A stretch of 64,000 bases of DNA from NCBI GenBank assembly GCA_937951615.1, contig CALFBH010000007.1:62001-126000 (forward strand), read 5' to 3'. Positions within the stretch are counted from its first letter, which is position 1. Each line of letters opens with the position of its first letter. Both the position numbers and the translations under genes were made by a program. The notes under the pieces were generated by a model that saw only the letters and a list, made by a program, of their open reading frames with translations, was not told where the DNA came from and made no database searches. This document shows, piece after piece, positions 7,965 to 17,696 of the stretch. Source of the DNA: an uncultured Saprospiraceae bacterium. GTDB lineage: Bacteria; Bacteroidota; Bacteroidia; Chitinophagales; Saprospiraceae.

Positions 7965-10900
7965 ATGAGAAAAATATTATATCTTTTCATCATTTTATTA
8001 GTCATGTCTTCCTGCGTTCAAGATAAGGAAGAAGCGACAACATCCACAAAAATCTTTTCTCCACTTACTGCAAAAGAGTCTGGCATCCAGTTTTCTAATA
8101 CGCTGACAGAAGACTCTATTGTCAATTATTTCACTTATCCATACCTTTATATGGGCGGCGGGCTGGCTATTGGTGATGTGAATAATGATGGGCTTCAGGA
8201 CATCTATTTCACCGGCAATATGGTAGAAAATACATTATACCTGAATAAAGGGGATTTAAAATTTGAAGATATTAGCCAAGCGGCAGGGGTAGCTGGTGAT
8301 GACAGATGGGTGACTGGGGTAACTATGGCAGATGTCAACGCAGATGGTTGGATGGATATTTATGTGAGTGTTTCTGGAAAATTTACCACTAAAAAAAATC
8401 AGCTTTACATCAATCAGGGGTTGGATAATAATAATTTACCTGTATTTAAAGAAGAAGCCGAAATCAGAGGCGTCGCTGATGAAGGTCACACCACACAAGG
8501 TACTTTTTTCGATTATGATAATGACGGAGATTTAGATTTATACTTAGCCAATTACCCACCGACCGGATTTAAAACCCCTAATTATTCTTATGCTATTTTC
8601 ATCAAAGAAAAACTGCTCGAAAAATCTGACAAACTCTATCAAAATAATGGAGATGGTAACTTCAAAGATGTTACAGCAGCAGCAGGGATAAGCAATTTCG
8701 GCTTGTCGCTGAATGCTACTGCGGGCGACTTCAATCAGGATGGCTGGCAGGATATCTATGTATCTAATGACTTTGCGACACCTGATTTATTTTATTTCAA
8801 TAATGGCGATGGAACGTTCAGCGAACATGGAAAAACAGTCACACAGCATACTGCCTACTTCGGCATGGGGACGGATGCTGGCGATTTGAATAACGATGGC
8901 TTATTGGATCTCATACAAATGGATATGACGCCAGCAGACAATAAAAGAAATAAAGCCAATATGGCAAGTATGGACATTCCCCGTTTTTGGGAAATGGTGA
9001 ATTATGGAATGCACTATCAATACATGCAAAATGCAGTACAATTGAATAATGGAGTTTTTGAAAATGGTTTGCCTCGTTTTAGCGATATTGCCCGCATCAC
9101 CGGCATGGCATCCACTGATTGGAGTTGGGCAGGCTTATTAGCTGATTTAGATAATGATGGCTGGAAAGATGTTTTTGTAACCAACGGAACCCGAAGAGAT
9201 ATTAATAATAAAGACTATTTTGATAAGATTGATAAAATGCCCTATTCCCAAAGAAAAAAACTAAATCAGGTAGAAAAATCTCTGAATATCCCCTCACAAG
9301 CAGTGGATAATTACGCCTTCAAAAACAATGGCGATTTGACCTTCAAAGCAGTGATAAAAGACTGGGGACTGAGCTTTGAAGGTTTTTCCAATGGTGCCAG
9401 TTATGCTGACTTAGACAATGATGGCGACCTTGAAATTGTGATCAATAATATTGACGCAGAGGCACTTGTTTTTAAAAATTCTACAGTAGAAAAAAGCCAG
9501 GGAAATTTCCTTAGAATACAACTAGAGGGCAGCACAAAAAATCCACAGGGCTTAGGGACGAAATTAACCTTGCATCTTGGGAAACAAAGCCAATATCAGG
9601 AATTAACGCTTACCCGGGGATTTCAATCTTCCGTCGAGCCAGTTGTTCATTTTGGGCTGGGAGAGGCTACAAAGGTGGACCAACTAGAAGTGCTTTGGCC
9701 CGATGGAAAAAAAGAAACGCTGGAAAATATTTCAGCCAATCAGGTTTTGAAAATCAACTATGAAAATGCACAAGCCATTCCCAAAAAAGAAACAGCATCT
9801 ACAAATAGCCTATTTACAGATATAACAGATAAAATAGCGATTCAATATCGACACAAAGAAAATATTTTTGATGATTATAAGTATGAAATCCTATTGCCGC
9901 ACCGCTATTCCATGAACGGACCTGCCTTAGCCGTTGCGGATGTAAATAAAGATGGATTGGATGATTTTTATGTCGGAGGTGCTATGAATCAGGAGGGGGC
10001 TTTGTACCTACAGCAAAAAGAGACGACGTTTGAATCAGTTGGACAAGACCTATGGAGTACGGATGCGAATTATGAAGATATTGGTGCTGCTTTTTTCGAT
10101 GCGGACAATGATGGGGATGCGGATTTGTACGTAGTGAGTGGTGGAAATGAAAGCAAAGCGAATGATACAAACTACCAAGACCGACTTTACCTCAATGACG
10201 GAAAAGGAAACTTTGAAAAAGCAGAGAATGCGCTGCCTTTGATTAATGCAAGTGGTTCCAGAGTGAAATTTGCAGACTATGATAAAGACGGAGATATGGA
10301 TTTGTTTGTTGGCGGACGAGTGCTTCCTCAATCCTATCCCAATCCGGCAAAAAGCTATATTTTAAAAAACGAACTTATAGAATCCGGTCAATTGAAATTT
10401 ACAGATGCGACGGAAACCATCGCCCCGATGCTGAACACGGCAGGACTGGTGACAGACGGCACCTGGCTCGATTTTGACGGGGATAAAGATTTAGATTTGG
10501 TCATCGTAGGAGAGTGGATGCCGATTACTTTTCTACAAAATCAAAAAGGAAAATTTGTCAATAAGACCGCAGATTATGGATTTGAAAAATCCACAGGATG
10601 GTGGTATAGTATTCTATCAAAAGACCTGAATAAAGACGGATATCCAGATTTGATTGCTGGCAATTTGGGTTTGAATTATAAATACCAGGCCAGTGAGAAA
10701 GCCTCCTTTGATGTTTATGCCAATGATTACGATAAAAATGGAAAATTGGATATTGTTTTAGGGTTTTATGAGGACGGTGTTCAGTATCCATTGAGAGGAA
10801 AGCAGTGTTCGTCTGAACAAATTCCGACCATAAAATACAAATACAAAGATTATAACAGCTTTGCCAATGCTACGCTCGAAGATGTTTACACTGCCCAGAG

Positions 10901-11351
10901 CTTGAAAAAATCTTACCACCTTCAAGCTAAAAATTTTGCAAGCAGTTTCATCTTCAATAAAGGTGGAGAACAATTTGATATTCAAAGTCTACCCAATGAA
11001 GTCCAGGTTTCTTCTGTGAATGGCATCATAGCTGAAGATTTTAATGCTGATGGATATGTAGATTTGATTCTAGCCGGAAATTTATTTTCTTCAGAGGTGG
11101 AAACGCCCCGAAACGATGCGAGTTATGGTCATGTATTAATGGGAACGAAAGAAGGGAAATACAAAGCGATACCTTATGCTCAAAGTGGCTTTAGTCTTGG
11201 CAAAGACAGCAAAAATATAGCGACATTAAAAACTCAAAACGGACGATTAATCCTTGTCGCTAATAATAATGATGTCTTGCAGTTTTTTCAATGGAATAGT
11301 CCGACGAGTGGACTTCCCAGTAATTTAATGGAGAGAAACGAACACAATTGA
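7965..11351 (+). CDS. VCBS/FG-GAP repeat lipoprotein with ASPIC/UnbV domain, 1128 aa
   Basis: The protein starts MRKILYLFIILLVMSSC with a lipobox and lipidated Cys17, so it is an envelope or surface lipoprotein. It is built of two beta-propeller-like halves with 14 calcium-loop motifs of the FG-GAP/VCBS type (for example DVNNDGLQDIY, DYDNDGDLDLY, DLDNDGWKDVF, DADNDGDADLY, DYDKDGDMDLF and DFNADGYVDLI). Between the halves, at about residues 528-596, is an ASPIC/UnbV domain (HFGLGEATKVDQLEVLWPDG). In Bacteroidota, such proteins commonly follow SusC/SusD pairs and may bind or present the ligand. A terminator hairpin separates it from SusD, so it could be regulated on its own. Ligand unknown. Confidence 0.88.
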   Translation: MRKILYLFIILLVMSSCVQDKEEATTSTKIFSPLTAKESGIQFSNTLTEDSIVNYFTYPYLYMGGGLAIGDVNNDGLQDIYFTGNMVENTLYLNKGDLKFEDISQAAGVAGDDRWVTGVTMADVNADGWMDIYVSVSGKFTTKKNQLYINQGLDNNNLPVFKEEAEIRGVADEGHTTQGTFFDYDNDGDLDLYLANYPPTGFKTPNYSYAIFIKEKLLEKSDKLYQNNGDGNFKDVTAAAGISNFGLSLNATAGDFNQDGWQDIYVSNDFATPDLFYFNNGDGTFSEHGKTVTQHTAYFGMGTDAGDLNNDGLLDLIQMDMTPADNKRNKANMASMDIPRFWEMVNYGMHYQYMQNAVQLNNGVFENGLPRFSDIARITGMASTDWSWAGLLADLDNDGWKDVFVTNGTRRDINNKDYFDKIDKMPYSQRKKLNQVEKSLNIPSQAVDNYAFKNNGDLTFKAVIKDWGLSFEGFSNGASYADLDNDGDLEIVINNIDAEALVFKNSTVEKSQGNFLRIQLEGSTKNPQGLGTKLTLHLGKQSQYQELTLTRGFQSSVEPVVHFGLGEATKVDQLEVLWPDGKKETLENISANQVLKINYENAQAIPKKETASTNSLFTDITDKIAIQYRHKENIFDDYKYEILLPHRYSMNGPALAVADVNKDGLDDFYVGGAMNQEGALYLQQKETTFESVGQDLWSTDANYEDIGAAFFDADNDGDADLYVVSGGNESKANDTNYQDRLYLNDGKGNFEKAENALPLINASGSRVKFADYDKDGDMDLFVGGRVLPQSYPNPAKSYILKNELIESGQLKFTDATETIAPMLNTAGLVTDGTWLDFDGDKDLDLVIVGEWMPITFLQNQKGKFVNKTADYGFEKSTGWWYSILSKDLNKDGYPDLIAGNLGLNYKYQASEKASFDVYANDYDKNGKLDIVLGFYEDGVQYPLRGKQCSSEQIPTIKYKYKDYNSFANATLEDVYTAQSLKKSYHLQAKNFASSFIFNKGGEQFDIQSLPNEVQVSSVNGIIAEDFNADGYVDLILAGNLFSSEVETPRNDASYGHVLMGTKEGKYKAIPYAQSGFSLGKDSKNIATLKTQNGRLILVANNNDVLQFFQWNSPTSGLPSNLMERNEHN

Positions 11352-11467
11352 AGGACTAATATGGTTTTTGATTTGTAAAAGTGCCTAAACTGTTCCTTTT
11401 TTTACCAGATAAATGTGCTTATCTTATGAGAGTAATTACTACTTTCATACTTATCAAAAAATTTGTT

Positions 11468-12397
11468 ATGGCATTTTTCAAAAATTTACTCTTTAGTTGT
11501 TTCATACTTGTTTTTTATAGCAATATTTTATGGGCGCAATGTCCGCAGGGAGCTGTTTTTTTTTTCAATCAAGCGGATGTGGATATTTTTCCGGTGCTTT
11601 ATCCTGATTGTACTGAAATTGCTGGTGAACTGTATATATATGGATCGGGAGCTGATATTGCAGATTTAAGTCCGCTGAACCAGATTACCGCGGTTGGTTC
11701 TTTAAGTATTCTTGAAAATCCAGTATTAACAAGTTTAAGTGGCTTAGATAATTTGACTACAGTAGTGAGGGCGGTAGCTATCCGCGACAATGACGCTTTG
11801 CTAGATTTGGGCGGCTTAGATAATTTGACTACGATTGGTGAATTTTTGCATATTACTCAAAATGACAATTTAATTAATTTAAACGGCTTGAGTAGTCTGA
11901 CTTCGATTAGCTGGAATTTAAGAATTGGTTTTAATGAGAATTTATTGAACTTGGATGGTTTAGATAATCTAACCTCAATAGGTGATAATTTCTCATTAAC
12001 TGAGGATTTAAGAATTGATAATAATCCAATGCTGTCTATTTGCAGTGTCCCATCAATTTGTTATTTTTTGGAAAATGGAGGTAGTAACGCTATCTATTTC
12101 AATGCATCGGGTTGTAATAATCTCACAGAGGTCTCAGATGCTTGTACGGTTTCTATTGAAACATTCGGGAATTCATTTAATTTCAATGTTTTACCAAATC
12201 CCAATAAGGGGACATTCGTCCTACAAGGCATCCCAGAAGGTACTTACCAAATTCTCAATACATCAGGACAAATCATCCGGCAAGGAGATATGAGAAATCA
12301 TTTATTGATTGACATTTCGAGTGAGGCGCAAGGCGTTTACTTCATATCCGTCATAGTAGATGATGCGATTCTGGTGAGGCGAGTTGTTAAAATGTAA
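11468..12397 (+). CDS. T9SS-secreted receptor-L-domain/LRR-like protein
   Basis: I chose the ATG at 11468 because it gives a clean signal peptide (MAFFKNLLFSCFILVF, cleavage after WAQ near residue 24); upstream starts at 11381 (GTG) and 11426 would add a poor N-terminal extension. Residues about 60-205 contain four repeats of the type LxGLDNLTTIGxxLxI, typical of receptor-L-domain or leucine-rich folds. The last 75 residues (VLPNPNKGTFVLQGIPEG to the end in VVKM) match the type A T9SS C-terminal sorting domain, which directs export across the outer membrane and is removed on the surface. It follows the VCBS gene by about 116 bp on the same strand. Likely a surface adhesin or recognition protein; the partner is unknown. 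Confidence 0.82.
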   Translation: MAFFKNLLFSCFILVFYSNILWAQCPQGAVFFFNQADVDIFPVLYPDCTEIAGELYIYGSGADIADLSPLNQITAVGSLSILENPVLTSLSGLDNLTTVVRAVAIRDNDALLDLGGLDNLTTIGEFLHITQNDNLINLNGLSSLTSISWNLRIGFNENLLNLDGLDNLTSIGDNFSLTEDLRIDNNPMLSICSVPSICYFLENGGSNAIYFNASGCNNLTEVSDACTVSIETFGNSFNFNVLPNPNKGTFVLQGIPEGTYQILNTSGQIIRQGDMRNHLLIDISSEAQGVYFISVIVDDAILVRRVVKM

Positions 12398-12411
12398 AAT
12401 TCTCGTTTCTC

Positions 12412-14112
12412 TTATAGTTCTCCTTTTTTTGCAGCCTTTATAGCATAATCAGCCGCTCTTGCCGTTAGTGCCATAAATGTGAGCGATGGATTTTGGGTAG
12501 ACATGGAAGTCATACAGGCACCATCTGTTACGAATACATTTTTGCATTGATGCAGTTGATTCCATTCATTGAGTAAAGAGCTTTTTGGATCGCGTCCCAT
12601 ACGCACACCGCCCATTTCATGTATGTCAAGTCCGGGAGCTTGTTTGGTATCGTTATAATTAATGTCCTTAAAACCAGCTTTCGTCAGCATGCCTACCATT
12701 TGCTCTTCATAGTCTTTGAGCATTTTTTCATCATTTTCATCATAATCTATATCAATCTTCAGCTGAGGAATGCCCCATTCGTCTTTTTTAGTCTCATCCC
12801 GTGCGACATAATTATTTTCTTTGGGAATCGTTTCTCCCATCATACCTGCCCAAATTGACCAGGCACCTAGCTTAGGTGGTTTCATCAGGCTGTCATGCAA
12901 TTCTTCACCAAAGCCTGTAGACTCGAAAGACTTACCCCGACCAGCTCCAAATGAAATGGCATAGCCCCGTAGAAAATCTGTCTCCTGACGATATACATTC
13001 CGAAAACGAGGAATGTAGGCAAAAGTTGGGCGTTTTCCTTCTGGTTTTATATGATTAAAGTCGTCAATGGAAGCCGATATTTTTCCTCGATAATTATGAA
13101 ATCCTACATACTTGCCCAACAAACCATTATCATTGCCTATTCCATTTGGAAATCTTTCAGAAATAGAGTTGAGTAAAATCAAATTTGTATTTAATGTACC
13201 TGCATTGACAAATATGATATTAGCAAAGTATTCTGTCGTCTTTTTGGTATTGGCGTCTATGATCCGAACTCCTGTAGCCTTGTTTTTTTTATCATCAAAT
13301 ATAATGGAATGCACAACAGAATGAGGGCGAAGGGTCAGATTGCCAGTATTTGCAGCCCAGGGAATCAGGGTGGAATTGGCATTAAAATAGCCGCCGAAGG
13401 GACAGCCCCTTTCGCAGATTTCCCGACTTACACATAGTGACCTTCCTTGCTTTTGGAAAAGCTCATTGGTCTCCGTCAGGTGGGCGCACCTTCCGTATAT
13501 CAGGTGTCGGTCTTTATAGTTTTTTTTCAGGTGTTGCTGGAAATGTTTTTCCACACAGTTGAGTTCCCAGGCTTTCAGAAATTCCCCATCGGGTACCGTA
13601 TCTAAGCCGTCTTTATTGCCTGAAATGCCTACAAATTTTTCTACATAGCTGTACCATTTGTCCAAATCTTTATACCTTATCGGCCAATCCACAGCAAAAC
13701 CATCCCGTGCTGGTCCTTCAAAGTCATAATCACTCCAGCGCTGGGTCTGCCGTGCCCACATGATAGAGCGTCCGCCAACCTGATAGCCTCGTATCCAGTC
13801 GAAAGGTTTTTTCTGCTCATAAGGATGTGCTGCATCTTCTACAAAAAAGTGTGTGGTATCTTCCCGAAAGGCATAACATTTACTGACGACCGGATTCTCC
13901 TTTTTTTGCGCATTAGTCAAATTCCCTCCATGCTTAAATTCCCAGGGTTTCATATTAGTAGTCGGATAATCCACAATATGCTTGACGTCGCGCCCTCTTT
14001 CCAGTAATAAGGTTTTGAAACCCTGCTCACAGAATTCCTTGGCGGCCCAGCCGCCCGTCATTCCTGCTCCGATTACAATAACGTCAAAATGCTGTTCTGT
14101 TTTGTCTGACAT
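12412..14112 (-). CDS. GMC-family FAD-dependent oxidoreductase
   Basis: This is a flavoprotein dehydrogenase of the glucose-methanol-choline family, in the branch related to gluconate 2-dehydrogenase large subunits. The FAD-binding Rossmann motif VIVIGAGMTGG lies at residues 10-21 and ends in the acidic LLLERG strand. A Cys-containing stretch (CVSREICERGCPFGG, about 226-242) follows. Near the C-terminus are the active-site His region (HEMGGVRMG, about 493) and the Asn motif STQNPSLT (about 536). Length 566 aa is normal. The gene upstream on the same strand (14171-14692) is the matching small subunit and is separated by 58 bp. The substrate is probably a sugar or polyol. No cytochrome subunit is adjacent, so electrons may go to another carrier. 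No N-terminal signal is seen, and export could depend on the Tat-type signal of the partner. Confidence 0.9.
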   Translation of the reverse strand: MSDKTEQHFDVIVIGAGMTGGWAAKEFCEQGFKTLLLERGRDVKHIVDYPTTNMKPWEFKHGGNLTNAQKKENPVVSKCYAFREDTTHFFVEDAAHPYEQKKPFDWIRGYQVGGRSIMWARQTQRWSDYDFEGPARDGFAVDWPIRYKDLDKWYSYVEKFVGISGNKDGLDTVPDGEFLKAWELNCVEKHFQQHLKKNYKDRHLIYGRCAHLTETNELFQKQGRSLCVSREICERGCPFGGYFNANSTLIPWAANTGNLTLRPHSVVHSIIFDDKKNKATGVRIIDANTKKTTEYFANIIFVNAGTLNTNLILLNSISERFPNGIGNDNGLLGKYVGFHNYRGKISASIDDFNHIKPEGKRPTFAYIPRFRNVYRQETDFLRGYAISFGAGRGKSFESTGFGEELHDSLMKPPKLGAWSIWAGMMGETIPKENNYVARDETKKDEWGIPQLKIDIDYDENDEKMLKDYEEQMVGMLTKAGFKDINYNDTKQAPGLDIHEMGGVRMGRDPKSSLLNEWNQLHQCKNVFVTDGACMTSMSTQNPSLTFMALTARAADYAIKAAKKGEL

Positions 14113-14116
14113 GTTT

Positions 14117-14162
14117 TAGGTTTTGGTAATTAGTGATTTGTGATTGGTTACCAGTTATTAAC
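14117..14162. repeat. GTGATT word repeat
   Basis: The short gap between the GMC gene and its partner consists mostly of GTAATTAGTGATTTGTGATTG-type words followed by a partly complementary GGTTACCAGTTATTAAC. The vocabulary matches 7436-7480 and 28266-28420. Confidence 0.5.
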
Positions 14163-14170
14163 AAACCAGT

Positions 14171-14692
14171 TTAAATAGCTACACATCCGCTGTAACGATT
14201 GGGCGCGAATTCAAATCCAAAGTGATCGGTCTGATATTGTTCTGACCGAGTAAAATGTTCTACTGTTAAAGCCTTATTGGTGTTGATGAATGTCTGCATA
14301 TTTGAGGCTTGTTTGTCTTTGGCTATGAGTTCTAGTGTTTCTGTTTTTTGAGCAGGCTCCAATTTTGCATAGGGTTTATCGAACTGTTTCGTCATGTATT
14401 GTTCAAAATCACCAAGTCCGCTCAGGTATTGCTGAATATCTTCCATGCTGTAGCAATCATTGATTCTGGTGAGCAGATAATCTAAACGCTGCGATGCCAG
14501 ATCGACTGACACCTCTTTCAAGGGTAGGATACTCTTTTGCAATTCACCAATTAAGGTATATTGCTTTTTGCTTAAAGCTAAATGTTCATACGTTTTGACT
14601 AGTCCGTTACTTCCCTGAAAATCACAGGCAGGCAACACTGCAAGTCCTGATGAAACGATTATAATTTGTCGGATAGCTTGTCTTCTGTTCAT
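14171..14692 (-). CDS. gluconate 2-dehydrogenase subunit 3 family protein
   Basis: A 173-residue protein of the small-subunit family that accompanies GMC dehydrogenases. It starts MNRRQAIRQIIIVSSGLAVL, combining an RR pair at residues 3-4 with a hydrophobic stretch and a lipobox-like LPAC (Cys23). This suggests a Tat-type signal and a lipid anchor. The helical body (residues 40-140) and the C-terminal FEFAPNRYSG region fit the family. It is the first gene of a two-gene operon with the GMC protein; co-export of the folded flavoprotein on this Tat-type signal is a reasonable inference. Confidence 0.82.
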   Translation of the reverse strand: MNRRQAIRQIIIVSSGLAVLPACDFQGSNGLVKTYEHLALSKKQYTLIGELQKSILPLKEVSVDLASQRLDYLLTRINDCYSMEDIQQYLSGLGDFEQYMTKQFDKPYAKLEPAQKTETLELIAKDKQASNMQTFINTNKALTVEHFTRSEQYQTDHFGFEFAPNRYSGCVAI

Positions 14693-14946
14693 GTTGTAAT
14701 TTTTGCTTGCATGAAGTTAAGAAAAAATGATGGATTTTTTTAAAGTGATATGATTATTTTTACACTATCCAAGTCATAGTGCAAAGAACACGAATGAATT
14801 TTCCTTTGTGTTCTTTTACCCTGTTAGTTTTAGTGTTCCTTAGTGCGCTTAGTGGTTAGAAAATGAACACGTATAAGACTAATTTACTTTTATGCGATTG
14901 CCATATTTTAGTTTGACTCCTAAGGTAATTTTTGAGCATAAAATAT

Positions 14947-14954
14947 TACCTTCG
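14947..14954 (+). promoter_or_regulatory. possible -7 promoter element for bshC
   Basis: TACCTTCG at 14947-14954 lies 18 bp before the bshC ATG and resembles the Bacteroidota -7 box TAnnTTTG with one mismatch. No TTTG lies at the expected spacing, so the call is tentative. The remainder of the 279-bp divergent gap 14693-14971 shows nothing else. Confidence 0.35.
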
Positions 14955-14971
14955 CCGCACAATACTATAAA

Positions 14972-16561
14972 ATGCAAATCACCAAATTAGATTACAAAGA
15001 TGTCCCGCAGTTTTCAAAACGGGACAAGGCTTATGTACAGCAGGATGCTGTCCTGCGTTCCTTCTATGCGCATAGCCCTGATTTGAATTCTTTTGCAGAA
15101 GTCATTGAACTAAAAAAACAGCAACAAATCCCCCGAAAAGAGCTGGTGGATATGCTGCAATTGCAATATAAAAACGTAGAAGCGAGCCACAAAGTACAGA
15201 AAAATATCAGTAGCCTGGCAGATGAAAATACATTTACGATTATCACTGGTCACCAACCAAGTCTAGCTACTGGTCCTTTGTATTTTATCTATAAAATTCT
15301 AAGTACGATTAACCTGACAGAGCAACTATCAGTACGTCATCCCGATAAGCATTTTGTCCCTGTATATTGGATGGGGAGTGAAGACCATGACTTTGAGGAA
15401 ATTAATCACTTTCACCTGTTTGGTAAAACACTAACCTGGGAAAATGAAGAGAAAGGCTCCGTTGGAAAAATGTCAACCAAAGGCATTTTACCTGTTTTAG
15501 AAGAGTTGAAAAATTTGCTCGGTGAGTCAGAAAATGCCACTCAGATTTACGACCTAATGTATGAGGCTTACGCCAAACACGATACACTGGATGAGGCAAC
15601 TTTTTACCTGACAAATGCATTATTTCAGGACTATGGCTTAGTTGTTTTTATAACAAGTAGTCCAAAAGCAAAAAGCCTGTTCGTAGAATATATGCTCAAA
15701 GAAATTATAGAACAAGCCTCCTATAAAATTGTCAATAAAACTATTGCTGAACTGGAAAAAGCAGGTTTCAAAGCCCAAGCTTCACCCCGTGAAATCAACC
15801 TCTTTTATATGCGGAAAGGACTGCGGGAACGCATTGTGCAGGAAGCTGGAGTTTTTAAGGTCTTAAATACTGATTTTACATTTACAAAAAAAGAAATAGA
15901 AGAAGAACTGCACAGCCATCCAGAACGATTTAGCCCCAATGTACTGATGCGTCCATTATACCAGGAAGTTTTATTTCCCAATCTGGCTTACATAGGCGGT
16001 GGCGGCGAGTTGGCTTATTGGCTAGAGCGCAAAGCACAATTTGAGTACTTCAAGGTGCCATTTCCTATGCTGATACGCCGCGCTTCTGTGATGTGGATCA
16101 ATGCAGGACAAGCCAAAAAACTCAATCAGTTGGGACTGAGTGTACAAGATATTTTCACAGCAGAAGACCAGTTGATTAGCAATTTTGTTCGAGAAAACAC
16201 AGAACAGGAAGTCAATCTCACTGATGACCGAGCGGCATTGGAACAAATATATATACAGATTTTGGCGAAAGCCAAAGCCATAGATCCTGCCCTGGAAAAA
16301 TCGGTTTTAGGCGAACAGGCAAAAGCGCTGAAAAGCCTGCAACAAATAGAAACCAAGCTCCTCCGCGCAGAAAAACGCCAACACGAGACGCACACCAAGC
16401 GTATCACAGGATTAAAAGATAAGTTGTTTCCGAAACGCGGTTTGCAGGAGCGCAAGGATAATTTCATTAGCTTTTATTTGAAATATGGCGATGAATTTAT
16501 GCAGGTTTTGAAAAAACATATTGATGCGCTGGAAGGGAAAATGCTGGTGCTTGTTGAATGA
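14972..16561 (+). CDS. bshC: bacillithiol synthase (cysteine-adding enzyme)
   Basis: This enzyme adds cysteine to glucosaminyl-malate, the last step of bacillithiol synthesis. The 529-residue protein has the family signatures ITGHQPSLATGPLYFIYK (about residue 90) and WMGSEDHDFEEIN (about 133). Next is the core PLYQEVLFPNLAYIGGGGELAYWLE (about 330-355) and a C-terminal coiled coil (about 420-500) with many Lys and Glu. Length is normal for BshC. The bshA and bshB genes are not in the window. The following genes run in the same direction but are separated by 42 bp and have unrelated functions. Confidence 0.93.
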   Translation: MQITKLDYKDVPQFSKRDKAYVQQDAVLRSFYAHSPDLNSFAEVIELKKQQQIPRKELVDMLQLQYKNVEASHKVQKNISSLADENTFTIITGHQPSLATGPLYFIYKILSTINLTEQLSVRHPDKHFVPVYWMGSEDHDFEEINHFHLFGKTLTWENEEKGSVGKMSTKGILPVLEELKNLLGESENATQIYDLMYEAYAKHDTLDEATFYLTNALFQDYGLVVFITSSPKAKSLFVEYMLKEIIEQASYKIVNKTIAELEKAGFKAQASPREINLFYMRKGLRERIVQEAGVFKVLNTDFTFTKKEIEEELHSHPERFSPNVLMRPLYQEVLFPNLAYIGGGGELAYWLERKAQFEYFKVPFPMLIRRASVMWINAGQAKKLNQLGLSVQDIFTAEDQLISNFVRENTEQEVNLTDDRAALEQIYIQILAKAKAIDPALEKSVLGEQAKALKSLQQIETKLLRAEKRQHETHTKRITGLKDKLFPKRGLQERKDNFISFYLKYGDEFMQVLKKHIDALEGKMLVLVE

Positions 16562-16603
16562 GAGAATTGTTGATTGAATTTTAATTATTAAAAAAGTATA
16601 GAA

Positions 16604-17647
16604 ATGAACATTAAAGTATTATTGATTTTGTTGGGTTTTGGCTTATTGATTTCAGCCTGTAAAGATGATGAGGAAAGTGGACCGATATGGGGGAGTCTGG
16701 ACAATCATGTGTTTATTACAAATGAAGGGAATTTCCAGTCTTCTAATGGTTCTGTCACAGCCATCAGTCGAGAAACTGGATTGATCTGGCAAAATATTTT
16801 TGAGTCGGTGAATGAGTTTCGCCTCGGTGATGTCGTGCAATCTATGAGCATTCATAATGACAAGGCTTACATTGTGGTGAATAATTCCGGTAAAATAGAA
16901 GTAGCCAATGCCAAGACATTGGAAAGCGAAGGAACGATCAGCGGATTAAGTTCGCCTCGTTATTTTATGGGGGTCGATGAGAATAAAGGCTATGTAACCA
17001 ATCTGGTTTTTGGAGGAGAAACAACATTAGACGTGATTGATTTGAATACCAATCAGGTGATAAAAACTATTCCAACAGGCTGGGCAGAACAAATGGTCAT
17101 GGCAAATGGAAAAGTGTATGTCGGTGTTATTTATACGAATCAGGTTTTGGTGATCGACACGGCTTCCGATGAAGTGGTGGATACCGTCTTTGTAGGCATG
17201 AATCCGAATAGCCTGCGCAAAGATGAGAATAATGATATATGGGTGATGTGTAGCGATACCTACGAAAATTTTGAAACACCTGCGCTATATCGCATCAATT
17301 CTAGTGTTTCACAGGTAGAAGCCAGTTATACTTTTCCTGCGCTGACCAATCTGCCACAAAAGCTTTGTATCAATGGAGCAGGAGATCAACTGTATTACTT
17401 AGATGGAAATGAGGTGTGGAATATGAGCATCAATGATAGCAGCATACCAACGACTCCTTTTATTACTACGCCAGCTGCAAATACCTACATTTACGCCTTG
17501 GATGTCGATCCGGTGACCAACTATATTTATGTAGGCGATGCACTTGATTTTCAACAGGCAGGTGGAGTATATCGCTATGAAAGTGATGGTACACCTTTAG
17601 ATGCTTTTGAGGTGAGTATTATACCAGGAAATTTTTGTTTTAATTAG
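16604..17647 (+). CDS. beta-propeller surface lipoprotein (DUF5074/YncE-like)
   Basis: A 347-residue lipoprotein with the lipobox LLISAC (Cys19). After a short Asp/Glu linker it has propeller blades recognisable by repeats such as AYIVVNNSGKIEVANAKTLE, GYVTNLVFGGETTLDVIDL and VYVGVIYTNQVLVIDTASDEV, which resemble the YncE/DUF5074 surface-antigen propellers of Bacteroidota. The C-terminal YIYVGDALDFQQAGGVYRY is also typical of this group. Such proteins often sit beside TonB-dependent receptors for metals or cobalamin; no such receptor is adjacent here. Role likely ligand binding at the surface; ligand unknown. Confidence 0.8.
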   Translation: MNIKVLLILLGFGLLISACKDDEESGPIWGSLDNHVFITNEGNFQSSNGSVTAISRETGLIWQNIFESVNEFRLGDVVQSMSIHNDKAYIVVNNSGKIEVANAKTLESEGTISGLSSPRYFMGVDENKGYVTNLVFGGETTLDVIDLNTNQVIKTIPTGWAEQMVMANGKVYVGVIYTNQVLVIDTASDEVVDTVFVGMNPNSLRKDENNDIWVMCSDTYENFETPALYRINSSVSQVEASYTFPALTNLPQKLCINGAGDQLYYLDGNEVWNMSINDSSIPTTPFITTPAANTYIYALDVDPVTNYIYVGDALDFQQAGGVYRYESDGTPLDAFEVSIIPGNFCFN

Positions 17648-17696
17648 ATTATTATAGCTTCTGAACTCTTTAAAAAAGAAACTGTTATTAATAAGT

